A stretch of 64,000 nt of DNA from Streptomyces althioticus (GCA_014649355.1 BMSW01000007.1:1-64000); one strand, 5' to 3'; positions 16,607 to 25,493 are shown, counted from the first letter of the stretch. Notes: generated by a model from the letters alone, not told the origin. Numbers and translations: made by a program.

Positions 16607-16817
16607 TCCGGTAGTTCCGGACTCCCAGGGCTCTCGGTAAGCAATGGGAACGGCAGGAGGCCCGCTCCGCATGGCTTAGGCTTGTGGGGTTGGGCACCTG
16701 CCGTGCCCGTACGACTTACTACGCCGTAGGTCCACCGCGCCGCACCCGTCCCGTCTCGGATCGGGGAGAGGGATGGCGCACCAGGAAACCCCGGCGAGAG
16801 AGGCCGAAGGCCAATTC

Positions 16818-17216
16818 ATGACCATGACTGATCCGATCGCAGACATGCTTACGCGTCTGCGGAACGCGAACTCGGCATACCACGACACCGTGTCGATGCC
16901 GCACTCGAAGATCAAGTCTCACATCGCGGAGATCCTCCAGCAGGAGGGCTTCATCACGGGCTGGAAGGTCGAGGACGCCGAGGTCGGCAAGAACCTCGTC
17001 CTGGACCTCAAGTTCGGTCCCAACCGTGAGCGCTCCATCGCGGGCATCAAGCGGATCTCCAAGCCCGGTCTCCGGGTGTACGCGAAGTCCACCAACCTGC
17101 CGAAGGTGCTGGGCGGCCTCGGCGTGGCGATCATCTCCACGTCGCACGGGCTCCTCACCGACAAGCAGGCCGGCAAGAAGGGCGTGGGTGGGGAAGTCCT
17201 CGCCTACGTCTGGTAG
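16818..17216 (+). CDS. rpsH: 30S ribosomal protein S8
   Basis: Protein of 132 aa. It begins MTMTDPIADMLTRLRNAN and ends GKKGVGGEVLAYVW. ATG 16818 gives the length usual in Streptomyces; an upstream in-frame start at 16773 adds 15 unrelated residues. S8 binds helix 21 of 16S rRNA and in enterobacteria represses the spc operon at the L5 mRNA. The preceding gap of 211 nt is the largest within this cluster and may hold an internal promoter. Confidence 0.96.
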   Translation: MTMTDPIADMLTRLRNANSAYHDTVSMPHSKIKSHIAEILQQEGFITGWKVEDAEVGKNLVLDLKFGPNRERSIAGIKRISKPGLRVYAKSTNLPKVLGGLGVAIISTSHGLLTDKQAGKKGVGGEVLAYVW

Positions 17217-17240
17217 CGGAAGGGAACGGAGGAAACAGCT

Positions 17241-17780
17241 ATGTCGCGCATCGGCAAGCTCCCCATCGCGGTTCCCGCCGGCGTGGACGTCACCATCGAC
17301 GGCCGTACGGTTTCGGTCAAGGGCCCCAAGGGCACGCTGACCCACACCGTCGTGGCGCCGATCGAGATCGCCAAGGGTGAGGACGGCGTCCTGAACGTCA
17401 CCCGCCCCAACGACGAGCGTCAGAACAAGGCCCTGCACGGCCTGTCCCGCACGCTGGTGGCGAACATGATCACCGGCGTGACCCAGGGTTACGTGAAGAA
17501 GCTCGAGATCAGCGGTGTCGGTTACCGCGTTGTCGCCAAGGGTTCGAACCTGGAGTTCTCCCTCGGCTACAGCCACCCGATCACGGTCGAGGCCCCCGAG
17601 GGCATCACCTTCAAGGTGGAGGCCCCCACCCGTTTCTCGGTCGAGGGCATCGACAAGCAGAAGGTCGGCGAGGTTGCGGCCAACATCCGCAAGCTGCGCA
17701 AGCCCGACCCGTACAAGGCCAAGGGCGTCAAGTACGAGGGCGAAGTCATCCGCCGCAAGGTCGGAAAGGCGGGTAAGTAA
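17241..17780 (+). CDS. rplF: 50S ribosomal protein L6
   Basis: Protein of 179 aa. SRIGKLPIAVPAGVDVTI and the C-terminal RKPDPYKAKGVKYEGEVIRR are family signatures. L6 has two related domains and contacts the sarcin-ricin loop region where GTPase factors bind. GGAGG is upstream. 24 nt after rpsH and 3 nt before rplR. Confidence 0.98.
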   Translation: MSRIGKLPIAVPAGVDVTIDGRTVSVKGPKGTLTHTVVAPIEIAKGEDGVLNVTRPNDERQNKALHGLSRTLVANMITGVTQGYVKKLEISGVGYRVVAKGSNLEFSLGYSHPITVEAPEGITFKVEAPTRFSVEGIDKQKVGEVAANIRKLRKPDPYKAKGVKYEGEVIRRKVGKAGK

Positions 17781-17783
17781 GCC

Positions 17784-18167
17784 ATGGCATACGGGCAGAA
17801 GATCCTCAAGGGCGACGCCTACAAGCGTGCTGCTATCAAGCGTCGTCACATCCGGATCCGCAAGAAGGTCGCCGGCACCGCCGAGCGTCCTCGCCTGGTC
17901 GTGACTCGTTCCAACCGCCACATCGTGGCGCAGGTGATCGACGACCTGAAGGGTCACACCCTGGCGTCGGCGTCCACCCTGGACGCGTCCGTCCGCGGCG
18001 GCGAGGGCGACAAGTCCGCGCAGGCCAAGCAGGTCGGCGCCCTGGTCGCCGAGCGCGCCAAGGCCGCCGGTGTCGAGGCCGTCGTGTTCGACCGTGGTGG
18101 CAACCAGTACGCCGGGCGCATCGCCGCTCTGGCCGACGCCGCCCGCGAAGCCGGACTGAAGTTCTGA
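17784..18167 (+). CDS. rplR: 50S ribosomal protein L18
   Basis: Protein of 127 aa. RRHIRIRKKVAGTAERPRL and the C-terminal FDRGGNQYAGRIAALADAAR are conserved. L18 binds 5S rRNA together with L5 and L25. A basic N-terminus of about 20 residues precedes the core. Normal size. 3 nt after rplF and 41 nt before rpsE. Confidence 0.98.
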   Translation: MAYGQKILKGDAYKRAAIKRRHIRIRKKVAGTAERPRLVVTRSNRHIVAQVIDDLKGHTLASASTLDASVRGGEGDKSAQAKQVGALVAERAKAAGVEAVVFDRGGNQYAGRIAALADAAREAGLKF

Positions 18168-18208
18168 GCCGGTTCCGTAGCTAGCGGAAACAGAGAGAGG
18201 TAATTCCA

Positions 18209-18814
18209 ATGGCTGGACCCCAGCGCCGCGGTGGCGGTGCCGGTGGCGGCGAGCGGCGGGACCGGAAGGGCCGTGACGGCGGCGCAGCTGCCGCCGAGAA
18301 GACCGCATACGTTGAGCGCGTCGTCGCGATCAACCGTGTCGCCAAGGTTGTGAAGGGTGGTCGTCGCTTCAGCTTCACCGCGCTGGTCGTGGTGGGCGAC
18401 GGTGACGGCACCGTGGGTGTCGGATACGGCAAGGCCAAGGAGGTGCCGGCCGCCATCGCCAAGGGCGTTGAGGAGGCCAAGAAGCACTTCTTCAAGGTCC
18501 CCCGCATCCAGGGCACCATCCCGCACCCCATCCAGGGTGAGAAGGCTGCCGGCGTCGTGCTGCTCAAGCCCGCGTCGCCCGGTACCGGTGTGATCGCCGG
18601 TGGTCCGGTGCGCGCCGTGCTCGAGTGCGCCGGTATCCACGACGTGCTGTCGAAGTCGCTCGGCTCCGACAACCAGATCAACATCGTGCACGCGACCGTG
18701 GAGGCCCTCAAGGGCCTGCAGCGTCCCGAGGAGATCGCGGCCCGCCGCGGTCTGCCCCTCGAGGACGTCGCTCCCGCGGCTCTTCTCCGTGCGCGTGCCG
18801 GGGCGGGTGCGTAA
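18209..18814 (+). CDS. rpsE: 30S ribosomal protein S5
   Basis: Protein of 201 aa. The dsRBD-like core is VVAINRVAKVVKGGRRFSF, and the second domain includes KEVPAAIAKGVEEAKK. S5 controls mRNA entry and decoding accuracy; spectinomycin resistance maps to its loop. The Gly/Arg/Ala-rich N-terminal extension of about 30 residues (RRGGGAGGGERRDRKG) is usual in actinomycetes. GAGAGG precedes the ATG. Confidence 0.97.
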   Translation: MAGPQRRGGGAGGGERRDRKGRDGGAAAAEKTAYVERVVAINRVAKVVKGGRRFSFTALVVVGDGDGTVGVGYGKAKEVPAAIAKGVEEAKKHFFKVPRIQGTIPHPIQGEKAAGVVLLKPASPGTGVIAGGPVRAVLECAGIHDVLSKSLGSDNQINIVHATVEALKGLQRPEEIAARRGLPLEDVAPAALLRARAGAGA

Positions 18815-18816
18815 TC

Positions 18817-18999
18817 ATGGCGCAGCTCAAGATTACGCAGGTCAAGTCCTACATCGGCAGCAAGCAGAACCACCGTGACACCCTGCGCTCCCTTGGTCTC
18901 AAGGGCATCAACACGCAGGTCGTCAAGGAGGATCGTCCCGAGTTCCGCGGCATGGTGCACACCGTCCGCCACCTCGTGACGGTCGAGGAGGTCGACTGA
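18817..18999 (+). CDS. rpmD: 50S ribosomal protein L30
   Basis: Protein of 60 aa, too short for simple length filters but clear: AQLKITQVKSYIGSKQNHRD and SLGLKGINTQVVKED. L30 binds 23S rRNA domain II. The ATG is 2 nt after the rpsE stop and the gene ends 2 nt before rplO, so all three are read together. Confidence 0.97.
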   Translation: MAQLKITQVKSYIGSKQNHRDTLRSLGLKGINTQVVKEDRPEFRGMVHTVRHLVTVEEVD

Positions 19000-19001
19000 T
19001 C

Positions 19002-19457
19002 ATGGCGGAGAACAACCCGCTCAAGATCCACAACCTCCGTCCCGCCCCCGGCGCCAAGACCGCGAAGACCCGTGTCGGTCGTGGTGAGGCGTCGAAGGGT
19101 AAGACGGCCGGTCGTGGTACCAAGGGCACCAAGGCCCGTTACCAGGTTCCGGAGCGCTTCGAGGGTGGCCAGATGCCCCTCCACATGCGTCTCCCGAAGC
19201 TCAAGGGCTTCAAGAACCCGTTCAAGACCGAGTTCCAGGTCGTGAACCTGGACAAGCTCGCCTCCCTCTACCCCGAGGGCGGAGAGGTCACGGTCGAGGA
19301 CCTGGTCGCCAAGGGCGCCGTGCGCAAGAACAGCCTCGTCAAGGTCCTGGGCCAGGGCGAGATCTCCGTGGCGCTGCAGGTGACGGTCGACGCCGTCTCC
19401 GGCTCCGCCAAGGAGAAGATCACCGCCGCGGGCGGTACCGTCACCGAGCTCGTCTGA
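19002..19457 (+). CDS. rplO: 50S ribosomal protein L15
   Basis: Protein of 151 aa. NPLKIHNLRPAPGAKTAKTR and the Gly/Lys-rich segment GEASKGKTAGRGTKG are L15 hallmarks. It is a late assembly protein in the core of the 50S subunit. Last gene of the spc-type group. A perfect terminator-like hairpin follows 36 nt after the stop, separating it from secY. Confidence 0.98.
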   Translation: MAENNPLKIHNLRPAPGAKTAKTRVGRGEASKGKTAGRGTKGTKARYQVPERFEGGQMPLHMRLPKLKGFKNPFKTEFQVVNLDKLASLYPEGGEVTVEDLVAKGAVRKNSLVKVLGQGEISVALQVTVDAVSGSAKEKITAAGGTVTELV

Positions 19458-19493
19458 CCCCGTCAGGTGTCTCGATGACGTAGAGCGATCCCG

Positions 19494-19527
19494 ACCGGGG
19501 ATACCCCACAAATGGGGTATCCCCGGT
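19494..19527 (+). terminator. terminator after rplO
   Basis: A perfect 15-bp stem (left arm ACCGGGGATACCCCA) has a CAAA loop. The downstream sequence is T/G-rich (TGGTCGTTCC) rather than a T-run, as common in Streptomyces. It separates the ribosomal genes from secY-adk, which lie 174 nt further and must have their own promoter in 19528-19700. A TTGACC at 19619 is one possible -35, but no convincing -10 was found. Confidence 0.8.
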
Positions 19528-19700
19528 TGGTCGTTCCTAGGGCGGTGGTGTCGCCGGTAAGGTGGCCTGCGCTGCCCATTCACCTCGGGAGCCCCACGCG
19601 GGGCACTCAGGGCGGCAGTTGACCGTTAAGAATTCGTCCTCAGTCGGAATCTCAGACCATCACCCTTGACGCAGTTGCGCGGGGGGTCGCAGGAGGCACC

Positions 19701-21014
19701 GTGCTCACCGCGTTCGCCCGGGCGTTCAAGACGCCCGACCTGCGCAAGAAGCTGCTCTTCACGCTCGGCATCATCGTGGTGTACCGCGTCGGTACGCACG
19801 TACCCATCCCGGGTGTCGACTACCGGAACGTCCAGACCTGTATCGACGCCGCGCAGGCGAACCAGGGCCTGTTCGGTCTGGTGAACATGTTCAGCGGCGG
19901 TGCGCTGCTCCAGATCACGGTCTTCGCGCTCGGGATCATGCCGTACATCACGGCGAGCATCATTCTGCAGCTGCTGACCGTGGTGATCCCGCGCCTGGAA
20001 GCCCTGAAGAAGGAGGGGCAGGCCGGCACGGCGAAGATCACGCAGTACACCCGTTACCTGACGGTCGCGCTCGCCATCCTCCAGGGCACCGGCCTGGTGG
20101 CCACCGCCCGCAGCGGCGCCCTCTTCCAGGGCTGCCCGGTCGCGAGCCAGATCGTCCCTGACCAGTCGATCTTCGTGACCATCACCATGGTCATCACCAT
20201 GACCGCCGGCACGGCCGCGGTCATGTGGCTCGGTGAGCTCATCACCGACCGCGGCATCGGCAACGGCATGTCGATCCTGATGTTCATCTCGATCGCCGCC
20301 ACCTTCCCCTCCGCCCTGTGGGCCATCAAGGAGCAGGGCAGCCTGGCGGACGGCTGGATCGAGTTCGGCACCGTCATCGCCGTCGGCCTGGTCATGGTCG
20401 GCCTGGTCGTCTTCGTCGAGCAGGCGCAGCGCCGGATCCCCGTCCAGTACGCGAAGCGCATGATCGGCCGCCGGTCCTACGGCGGCACGTCGACCTACAT
20501 CCCGCTGAAGGTCAACCAGGCGGGTGTGATCCCGGTCATCTTCGCCTCGTCGCTGCTGTACATCCCGGCGCTGATCGCGCAGTTCTCCAGCGGCACCTCG
20601 GGCTGGAAGACCTGGATCGAGTCGCACCTCGTCCGCGGTGACCACCCGATCTACGTGACGCTGTACTTCTTGCTCATCGTCTTCTTCGCGTTCTTCTACG
20701 TGGCCATCTCGTTCAACCCCGAGGAAGTCGCGGACAACATGAAGAAGTATGGTGGCTTCATCCCGGGCATCCGGGCTGGCCGACCGACCGCTGAGTATCT
20801 GAGCTACGTACTCAACCGGATCACCTGGCCGGGTTCGCTGTACTTGGGTCTGATCGCTCTCGTACCGACGATGGCGTTGGTTGGTTTCGGGGCAAACCAG
20901 AACTTCCCGTTCGGCGGGACGAGCATCCTGATCATCGTGGGTGTCGGTCTCGAGACGGTGAAGCAGATCGAGAGCCAGCTCCAGCAGCGCAATTACGAAG
21001 GGTTCCTCCGCTGA
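19701..21014 (+). CDS. secY: preprotein translocase subunit SecY
   Basis: Protein of 437 aa, GTG start with AGGAGG upstream. Ten hydrophobic segments are readable; the first follows FARAFKTPDLRKKLLFTLGI, and HVPIPGVDY is the conserved periplasmic-side motif. SecY forms the protein-conducting channel with SecE and SecG in the cell membrane. The stop overlaps the adk ATG by one base (TGATG), the usual secY-adk coupling. Confidence 0.98.
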   Translation: MLTAFARAFKTPDLRKKLLFTLGIIVVYRVGTHVPIPGVDYRNVQTCIDAAQANQGLFGLVNMFSGGALLQITVFALGIMPYITASIILQLLTVVIPRLEALKKEGQAGTAKITQYTRYLTVALAILQGTGLVATARSGALFQGCPVASQIVPDQSIFVTITMVITMTAGTAAVMWLGELITDRGIGNGMSILMFISIAATFPSALWAIKEQGSLADGWIEFGTVIAVGLVMVGLVVFVEQAQRRIPVQYAKRMIGRRSYGGTSTYIPLKVNQAGVIPVIFASSLLYIPALIAQFSSGTSGWKTWIESHLVRGDHPIYVTLYFLLIVFFAFFYVAISFNPEEVADNMKKYGGFIPGIRAGRPTAEYLSYVLNRITWPGSLYLGLIALVPTMALVGFGANQNFPFGGTSILIIVGVGLETVKQIESQLQQRNYEGFLR

Positions 21015-21667
21015 TGCGAATCGTCCTCGTCGGGCCGCCGGGTGCTGGGAAGGGCACACAGGCAACCCGCCTTGCCGAGAAACTGCGCATCCCGCACATC
21101 TCCACGGGCGACCTGTTCCGCGCCAACATCAGCCGGCAGACCGAGCTGGGAAAGCTCGCCAAGTCCTACATGGACGCCGGTAACCTCGTCCCGGACGAGG
21201 TCACCATCGCCATGGCCAAGGACCGCATGTCGCAGCCCGACGCCGAGGGCGGCTTCCTGCTGGACGGCTTCCCGCGCAACGTGTCGCAGGCCGAGGCGCT
21301 GGACGAGCTGCTGAAGACCGAGGGCATCAAGCTGGACGCGGTGCTCGATCTCGAGGCCCCCGAGGACGAGGTCGTGAAGCGGATCGCCGGGCGGCGCGTC
21401 TGCCGCAAGGACTCCTCGCACGTCTTCCACGTGACCTACAGCAAGCCGAAGCAGGACGGCGTCTGCGACCACTGCGGCGGCGAGCTGTACCAGCGCGACG
21501 ACGACTCCGAGGAGACCGTCCGCACGCGCCTGGAGGTCTACCACACGCAGACCGAGCCGATCATCGACTACTACCGGGCCCAGGGCCTGGTGGTGACCAT
21601 CTCCGCGATGGGCCCCGTCGACGAGGTCACCGGCCGGGCGCTGGAGGCGCTGAAGAGCGGCCAGTAG
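21014..21667 (+). CDS. adk: adenylate kinase
   Basis: Protein of 217 aa. The P-loop is GPPGAGKGTQ (residues 7-16), DGFPRN the AMP-binding motif, and GRRVCRK begins the LID. The LID has a Cys pair (CDHC) and an earlier Cys (VCRK), so a zinc-binding-type LID is likely, though one canonical Cys position is replaced. It interconverts ATP + AMP and 2 ADP. Translationally coupled to secY; a strong hairpin follows the stop. Confidence 0.98.
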   Translation: MRIVLVGPPGAGKGTQATRLAEKLRIPHISTGDLFRANISRQTELGKLAKSYMDAGNLVPDEVTIAMAKDRMSQPDAEGGFLLDGFPRNVSQAEALDELLKTEGIKLDAVLDLEAPEDEVVKRIAGRRVCRKDSSHVFHVTYSKPKQDGVCDHCGGELYQRDDDSEETVRTRLEVYHTQTEPIIDYYRAQGLVVTISAMGPVDEVTGRALEALKSGQ

Positions 21668-21683
21668 TCCGTCCCGCCGCCTG

Positions 21684-21719
21684 CACAGCCGCGGTTCCCC
21701 CCGAGGGGCCGCGGCTGTG
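21684..21719 (+). terminator. terminator after adk
   Basis: An 11-bp stem (CACAGCCGCGG / CCGCGGCTGTG) encloses an inner CCCC/GGGG hairpin. It lies 17 nt after the adk stop and upstream of map. It probably ends the secY-adk transcript. Confidence 0.75.
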
Positions 21720-21826
21720 GCGTGGGCGGGGTCCGTGCCGCCGCCCGCGCGGCACCCGGGCGGCTCGCGCCCGTATCGTTGGAAGCGTTCGTACTCCTCC
21801 ACCGGTCCAGAAAGGCCCTCGTCCCC

Positions 21827-22663
21827 ATGGTGCAGATCAAGAGCCCTGAGCAGATCGCCAAGATGCGCGAGGCGGGGCTGGTCGTCGCCGCCATCCACGC
21901 GGCCACCCGCGAGGCCGCGGTGCCCGGGGCCTCCACCAAGGATCTGGACCAGGTGGCCCGCAAGGTGCTCGCCGAGCACGGCGCCAAGCCGAACTTCCTC
22001 GGTTACGGCGGCTTCCCCGCCACCATCTGCACCTCGGTGAACGAGGTCGTGGTCCACGGCATCCCGTCCGACGACGTGATCCTCAAGGACGGGGACATCA
22101 TCTCCATCGACTGCGGCGCCATCATCGACGGCTGGCACGGCGACGCCGCCTACACCGCGTTCGTCGGCTCCGGTCACTCCCCGGAGCTGGTCGAGCTCTC
22201 CCGGGTCACCGAGGAGTCGATGTGGGCCGGCATCGCGGCGATGAAGCAGGGCAACCGGCTGGTCGACATCTCCCGCGCGATCGAGACGTACATCCGCCGC
22301 CAGCCGAAGCCCGGCGGCGGCAAGTACGGGATCATCGAGGACTACGGCGGCCACGGCATCGGCACCGAGATGCACATGGACCCGCACCTGCTGAACTACG
22401 TCGACCGCAAGCGCGGCAAGGGGCCGAAGCTGGTGCCCGGCTTCTGCCTGGCGATCGAGCCGATGGTCTCCCTCGGCACCCCGCGCACCGAGGTCCTCTC
22501 CGACGACTGGACGGTCATCACGACCGACGGCACCTGGTCCTCCCACTGGGAGCACTCGGTCGCCCTCACCGAGCAGGGCCCCCTGGTGCTGACCGCCCCC
22601 GACGGCGGCAAGGCGAAGCTCGCGGAGATGGGCGTCCAGGCCGCCCCCGACCCGTTGGGTTAG
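21827..22663 (+). CDS. map: methionine aminopeptidase, type I
   Basis: Protein of 278 aa from ATG 21827. The N-terminus VQIKSPEQIAKMREAG is the family start; an in-frame extension of 35 codons upstream is GC-rich noise. Metal ligands are visible in DCGAIIDGWHGDAAYTAF, GHGIGTEMH and IEPMVSLG. It removes the initiator Met from nascent proteins. GAAAGG lies 11 nt upstream. Separated from adk by a hairpin and from infA by a promoter. Confidence 0.96.
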   Translation: MVQIKSPEQIAKMREAGLVVAAIHAATREAAVPGASTKDLDQVARKVLAEHGAKPNFLGYGGFPATICTSVNEVVVHGIPSDDVILKDGDIISIDCGAIIDGWHGDAAYTAFVGSGHSPELVELSRVTEESMWAGIAAMKQGNRLVDISRAIETYIRRQPKPGGGKYGIIEDYGGHGIGTEMHMDPHLLNYVDRKRGKGPKLVPGFCLAIEPMVSLGTPRTEVLSDDWTVITTDGTWSSHWEHSVALTEQGPLVLTAPDGGKAKLAEMGVQAAPDPLG

Positions 22664-22693
22664 GGATCTCGCCCGGAGGGCAGAATCTCTCGA

Positions 22694-22723
22694 TTCGTGT
22701 TTCCGGGTGCGCTGACGTAGACT
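22694..22723 (+). promoter_or_regulatory. candidate infA promoter
   Basis: TTCGTG (22694-22699) and TAGACT (22718-22723) are spaced 18 nt. The -10 fits the TANNNT consensus well, the -35 is moderate. It lies about 90 nt before infA and after map, where a new unit (infA-rpmJ-rpsM-rpsK-rpoA-rplQ) would be expected to start. Confidence 0.5.
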
Positions 22724-22812
22724 GACTCGTCGGCTCTGGTGCACCCGCATGTCCGCATGTGGTCACGGTGTACTCGAGAGTCGATCAAGGTAGTCGATTC
22801 GAAGGGCGAAGC

Positions 22813-23034
22813 GTGGCCAAGAAGCAAGGTGCCATCGAGATCGAGGGCACTGTCGTCGAGTCTCTGCCGAACGCCATGTTCAGGGTCGAGCTCCAGAACG
22901 GCCACCAGGTCCTGGCACACATCAGCGGCAAGATGCGCATGCACTACATCCGCATCCTCCCTGACGACCGGGTCGTGGTGGAGCTGTCTCCGTACGACCT
23001 CACGCGTGGCCGGATCGTCTACCGGTACAAGTAG
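22813..23034 (+). CDS. infA: translation initiation factor IF-1
   Basis: Protein of 73 aa. AKKQGAIEIEGTVVESLPNA and HISGKMRMHYIRILPDDRVV are the S1/OB-fold IF-1 sequence. The GTG start has GAAGGG 6 nt upstream, and the length equals other actinomycete IF-1. An in-frame start at 22759 would add 18 unrelated residues. IF-1 occupies the A site during initiation. Confidence 0.97.
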   Translation: MAKKQGAIEIEGTVVESLPNAMFRVELQNGHQVLAHISGKMRMHYIRILPDDRVVVELSPYDLTRGRIVYRYK

Positions 23035-23093
23035 ATCTTGCCCGCTCCCCGGTCCGCCGGGGTGATGGCACTGACCCGGAGAACCTCACACCC

Positions 23094-23207
23094 ATGAAGG
23101 TCAAGCCGAGCGTCAAGAAGATCTGCGACAAGTGCAGGGTGATCCGCCGTCACGGTCGGGTCATGGTCATCTGCGACAACCCGCGCCACAAGCAGCGCCA
23201 GGGCTGA
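23094..23207 (+). CDS. rpmJ: 50S ribosomal protein L36, zinc form
   Basis: Protein of only 37 aa: MKVKPSVKKICDKCRVIRRH, then GRVMVICDNPRHKQRQG. Zinc ligands C11, C14, C27 and H32 are all present, so this is the C+ form used under zinc sufficiency. It lies 59 nt after infA, as in most bacteria. L36 stabilises 23S rRNA at the base of the L7/L12 stalk. Confidence 0.96.
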   Translation: MKVKPSVKKICDKCRVIRRHGRVMVICDNPRHKQRQG

Positions 23208-23284
23208 CCGCAGCACTGATCCACCCTCTGCGCCTCCCGCAGACTTCGCGCGACGCGAGCAACACACGTTCATACGCAGGACCC

Positions 23285-23323
23285 GAGCCGCACGGCTCGA
23301 CACCCCCGGCTCGGAGGCCGGGG
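23285..23323 (+). terminator. paired hairpins between rpmJ and rpsM
   Basis: Two small inverted repeats follow one another: GAGCC-GCAC-GGCTC (23285-23298) and CCCCGGC-TCGGAG-GCCGGGG (23304-23323). They lie in the 192-nt gap before rpsM. Possible attenuator or processing site; no T-run follows. Confidence 0.4.
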
Positions 23324-23399
23324 ACCCGGTCCGTACCTGGTACGGCGGGCGGGGAGTCGGTTCTGTGGAAGACCTCCGACAACCAACTGGAGCCATTGA

Positions 23400-23780
23400 A
23401 TGGCACGCGTTTCCGGTGTTGACATCCCGCGCGACAAGCGCGTGGAGATCGCCCTCACCTATGTGTTCGGCATCGGCCGGACCCTTTCGCAGCAGACGCT
23501 GGCCGCGACCGGCGTCGACCCGAACACCCGCGTCCGCGACCTGAGCGAAGAGCAGCTCGTCGCGATCCGCGAGTTCGTGGACAACAACATCAAGACCGAG
23601 GGTGACCTCCGTCGCGAGATCCAGGCCGACATCCGCCGCAAGGTCGAGATCGGCACCTACCAGGGTCTGCGTCACCGTCGCGGTCTGCCCGTCCGCGGTC
23701 AGCGCACCAGCACCAACGCGCGTACCCGCAAGGGCCCGCGTCGCGCCATCGCCGGCAAGAAGAAGCCGGGCAAGAAGTAG
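23400..23780 (+). CDS. rpsM: 30S ribosomal protein S13
   Basis: Protein of 126 aa. ARVSGVDIPRDKRVEIALTY and GLRHRRGLPVRGQRTSTNAR are conserved, with a Lys-rich tail (AGKKKPGKK). S13 in the 30S head makes bridges to L5 and contacts P-site tRNA. Normal length. 66 nt before rpsK. Confidence 0.98.
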   Translation: MARVSGVDIPRDKRVEIALTYVFGIGRTLSQQTLAATGVDPNTRVRDLSEEQLVAIREFVDNNIKTEGDLRREIQADIRRKVEIGTYQGLRHRRGLPVRGQRTSTNARTRKGPRRAIAGKKKPGKK

Positions 23781-23846
23781 TCCTCAGCGGACTTCGCCGT
23801 CCAGCGGTCTTCGCTGTAGGACCGACCACCTCCCGTAGGAGTACAG

Positions 23847-24251
23847 ATGCCCCCCAAGGGTCGTCAGGGCGCTGCCAAGAAGGTGCGCCGCAAGGAAAAG
23901 AAGAACGTCGCTCACGGCCACGCGCACATCAAGAGCACGTTCAACAACACGATCGTCTCGATCACGGACCCGTCCGGCAACGTGATCTCCTGGGCCTCCG
24001 CCGGCCACGTCGGCTTCAAGGGCTCCCGGAAGTCCACGCCGTTCGCCGCGCAGATGGCCGCCGAGTCGGCTGCCCGCCGCGCCCAGGAGCACGGCATGCG
24101 CAAGGTCGACGTGTTCGTCAAGGGCCCGGGTTCCGGTCGTGAGACCGCCATCCGCTCCCTGCAGGCCACGGGCCTCGAGGTCGGCTCCATCCAGGACGTC
24201 ACCCCGACCCCGCACAACGGCTGCCGCCCGCCGAAGCGCCGCCGCGTCTGA
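23847..24251 (+). CDS. rpsK: 30S ribosomal protein S11
   Basis: Protein of 134 aa. GHAHIKSTFNNTIVSITDP and DVTPTPHNGCRPPKRRRV are the S11 signatures; the latter contains the conserved NGCRPPKRRRV end. S11 shapes the platform and the mRNA exit site. A GTAGGAGT ribosome-binding site precedes the ATG. 170 nt before rpoA. Confidence 0.98.
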   Translation: MPPKGRQGAAKKVRRKEKKNVAHGHAHIKSTFNNTIVSITDPSGNVISWASAGHVGFKGSRKSTPFAAQMAAESAARRAQEHGMRKVDVFVKGPGSGRETAIRSLQATGLEVGSIQDVTPTPHNGCRPPKRRRV

Positions 24252-24298
24252 GTCGCGTTCCGCGTCTCACTCGGCCGCTTCGCAGGGCCTGAGGTTCC

Positions 24299-24330
24299 GG
24301 GCGGTACGGCTCGCAAGGGCCGTATCGCCC
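24299..24330 (+). terminator. hairpin upstream of rpoA
   Basis: A 12-bp stem (GGGCGGTACGGC / GCCGTATCGCCC, one G-U pair) has an 8-nt loop and sits in the 170-nt gap between rpsK and rpoA. It may attenuate read-through so that rpoA is expressed separately, or mark an RNA processing site. Confidence 0.5.
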
Positions 24331-24421
24331 GTACCCTTGCAGTACCCGCACTTTTCACCGGGTGCGGTTTCCGTCGGACGTCAAATAGCGGGCGTCCACG
24401 AAAGAAGGATCTGATCCACTC

Positions 24422-25444
24422 ATGCTGATCGCTCAGCGTCCCTCGTTGACCGAAGAGGTCGTCGACGAATTCCGCTCCCGGTTCGTGATCGAGCCGCTGG
24501 AGCCGGGCTTCGGCTACACCCTCGGCAACTCCCTCCGCCGCACCCTCCTGTCGTCGATCCCCGGTGCCGCTGTCACCAGCATCCGCATCGACGGCGTCCT
24601 GCACGAGTTCACCACCGTGCCGGGCGTCAAGGAGGACGTCACCGACCTGATCCTCAACATCAAGCAGCTGGTCGTCTCCTCGGAGCACGACGAGCCGGTC
24701 GTGATGTACCTGCGCAAGCAGGGCCCGGGTCTGGTCACCGCCGCCGACATCGCGCCCCCGGCCGGTGTCGAGGTGCACAACCCGGACCTCGTCCTCGCCA
24801 CGCTCAACGGCAAGGGCAAGCTGGAGATGGAGCTGACCGTCGAGCGCGGTCGCGGCTACGTCTCCGCCGTGCAGAACAAGCAGGTCGGCCAGGAGATCGG
24901 CCGTATCCCGGTCGACTCGATCTACAGCCCCGTGCTGAAGGTCACCTACAAGGTCGAGGCGACCCGAGTCGAGCAGCGCACCGACTTCGACAAGCTCATC
25001 GTCGACGTCGAGACCAAGCAGGCGATGCGTCCGCGTGACGCCATGGCCTCCGCCGGCAAGACCCTGGTCGAGCTGTTCGGTCTCGCCCGCGAGCTGAACA
25101 TCGACGCCGAGGGCATTGACATGGGCCCGTCCCCGACGGACGCCGCCCTCGCCGCCGACCTGGCGCTGCCGATCGAGGAGCTGGAGCTCACGGTCCGGTC
25201 GTACAACTGCCTCAAGCGTGAGGGCATCCACTCCGTGGGTGAGCTCGTCGCGCGGTCCGAGGCGGACCTGCTCGACATCCGGAACTTCGGTGCGAAGTCC
25301 ATCGACGAGGTCAAGGCCAAGCTGGCCGGCATGGGCCTCGCGCTGAAGGACTCGCCTCCCGGGTTCGACCCGACCGCCGCGGCGGACGCGTTCGGCGCGG
25401 ACGACGACGCGGACGCGGGTTTCGTGGAGACCGAGCAGTACTGA
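24422..25444 (+). CDS. rpoA: RNA polymerase alpha subunit
   Basis: Protein of 340 aa. The N-terminal dimerisation domain includes GFGYTLGNSLRRTLLSSIPG and GVKEDVTDLILNIK. The C-terminal domain (from about residue 250) has NCLKREGIHSVGELVARSE and RNFGAKSIDEVKAKL, which contact UP elements and activators. The C-terminal tail is acidic (ADDDADAGFVETEQY). Core subunit of RNA polymerase; ATG start. Confidence 0.98.
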   Translation: MLIAQRPSLTEEVVDEFRSRFVIEPLEPGFGYTLGNSLRRTLLSSIPGAAVTSIRIDGVLHEFTTVPGVKEDVTDLILNIKQLVVSSEHDEPVVMYLRKQGPGLVTAADIAPPAGVEVHNPDLVLATLNGKGKLEMELTVERGRGYVSAVQNKQVGQEIGRIPVDSIYSPVLKVTYKVEATRVEQRTDFDKLIVDVETKQAMRPRDAMASAGKTLVELFGLARELNIDAEGIDMGPSPTDAALAADLALPIEELELTVRSYNCLKREGIHSVGELVARSEADLLDIRNFGAKSIDEVKAKLAGMGLALKDSPPGFDPTAAADAFGADDDADAGFVETEQY

Positions 25445-25493
25445 GCTCGGGACCTGCGGTCCGTTGCTGACTGCCGGCCGGTTTCGGCTGGCC

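Noticed and set aside
16719..18308. 529-codon minus-strand frame across rpsH-rplF-rplR
   Set aside because: Shadow of real ribosomal genes, Arg/His/Val-rich noise without domains.
19619..19647. secY promoter from TTGACC
   Set aside because: No acceptable -10 at 16-19 nt distance.
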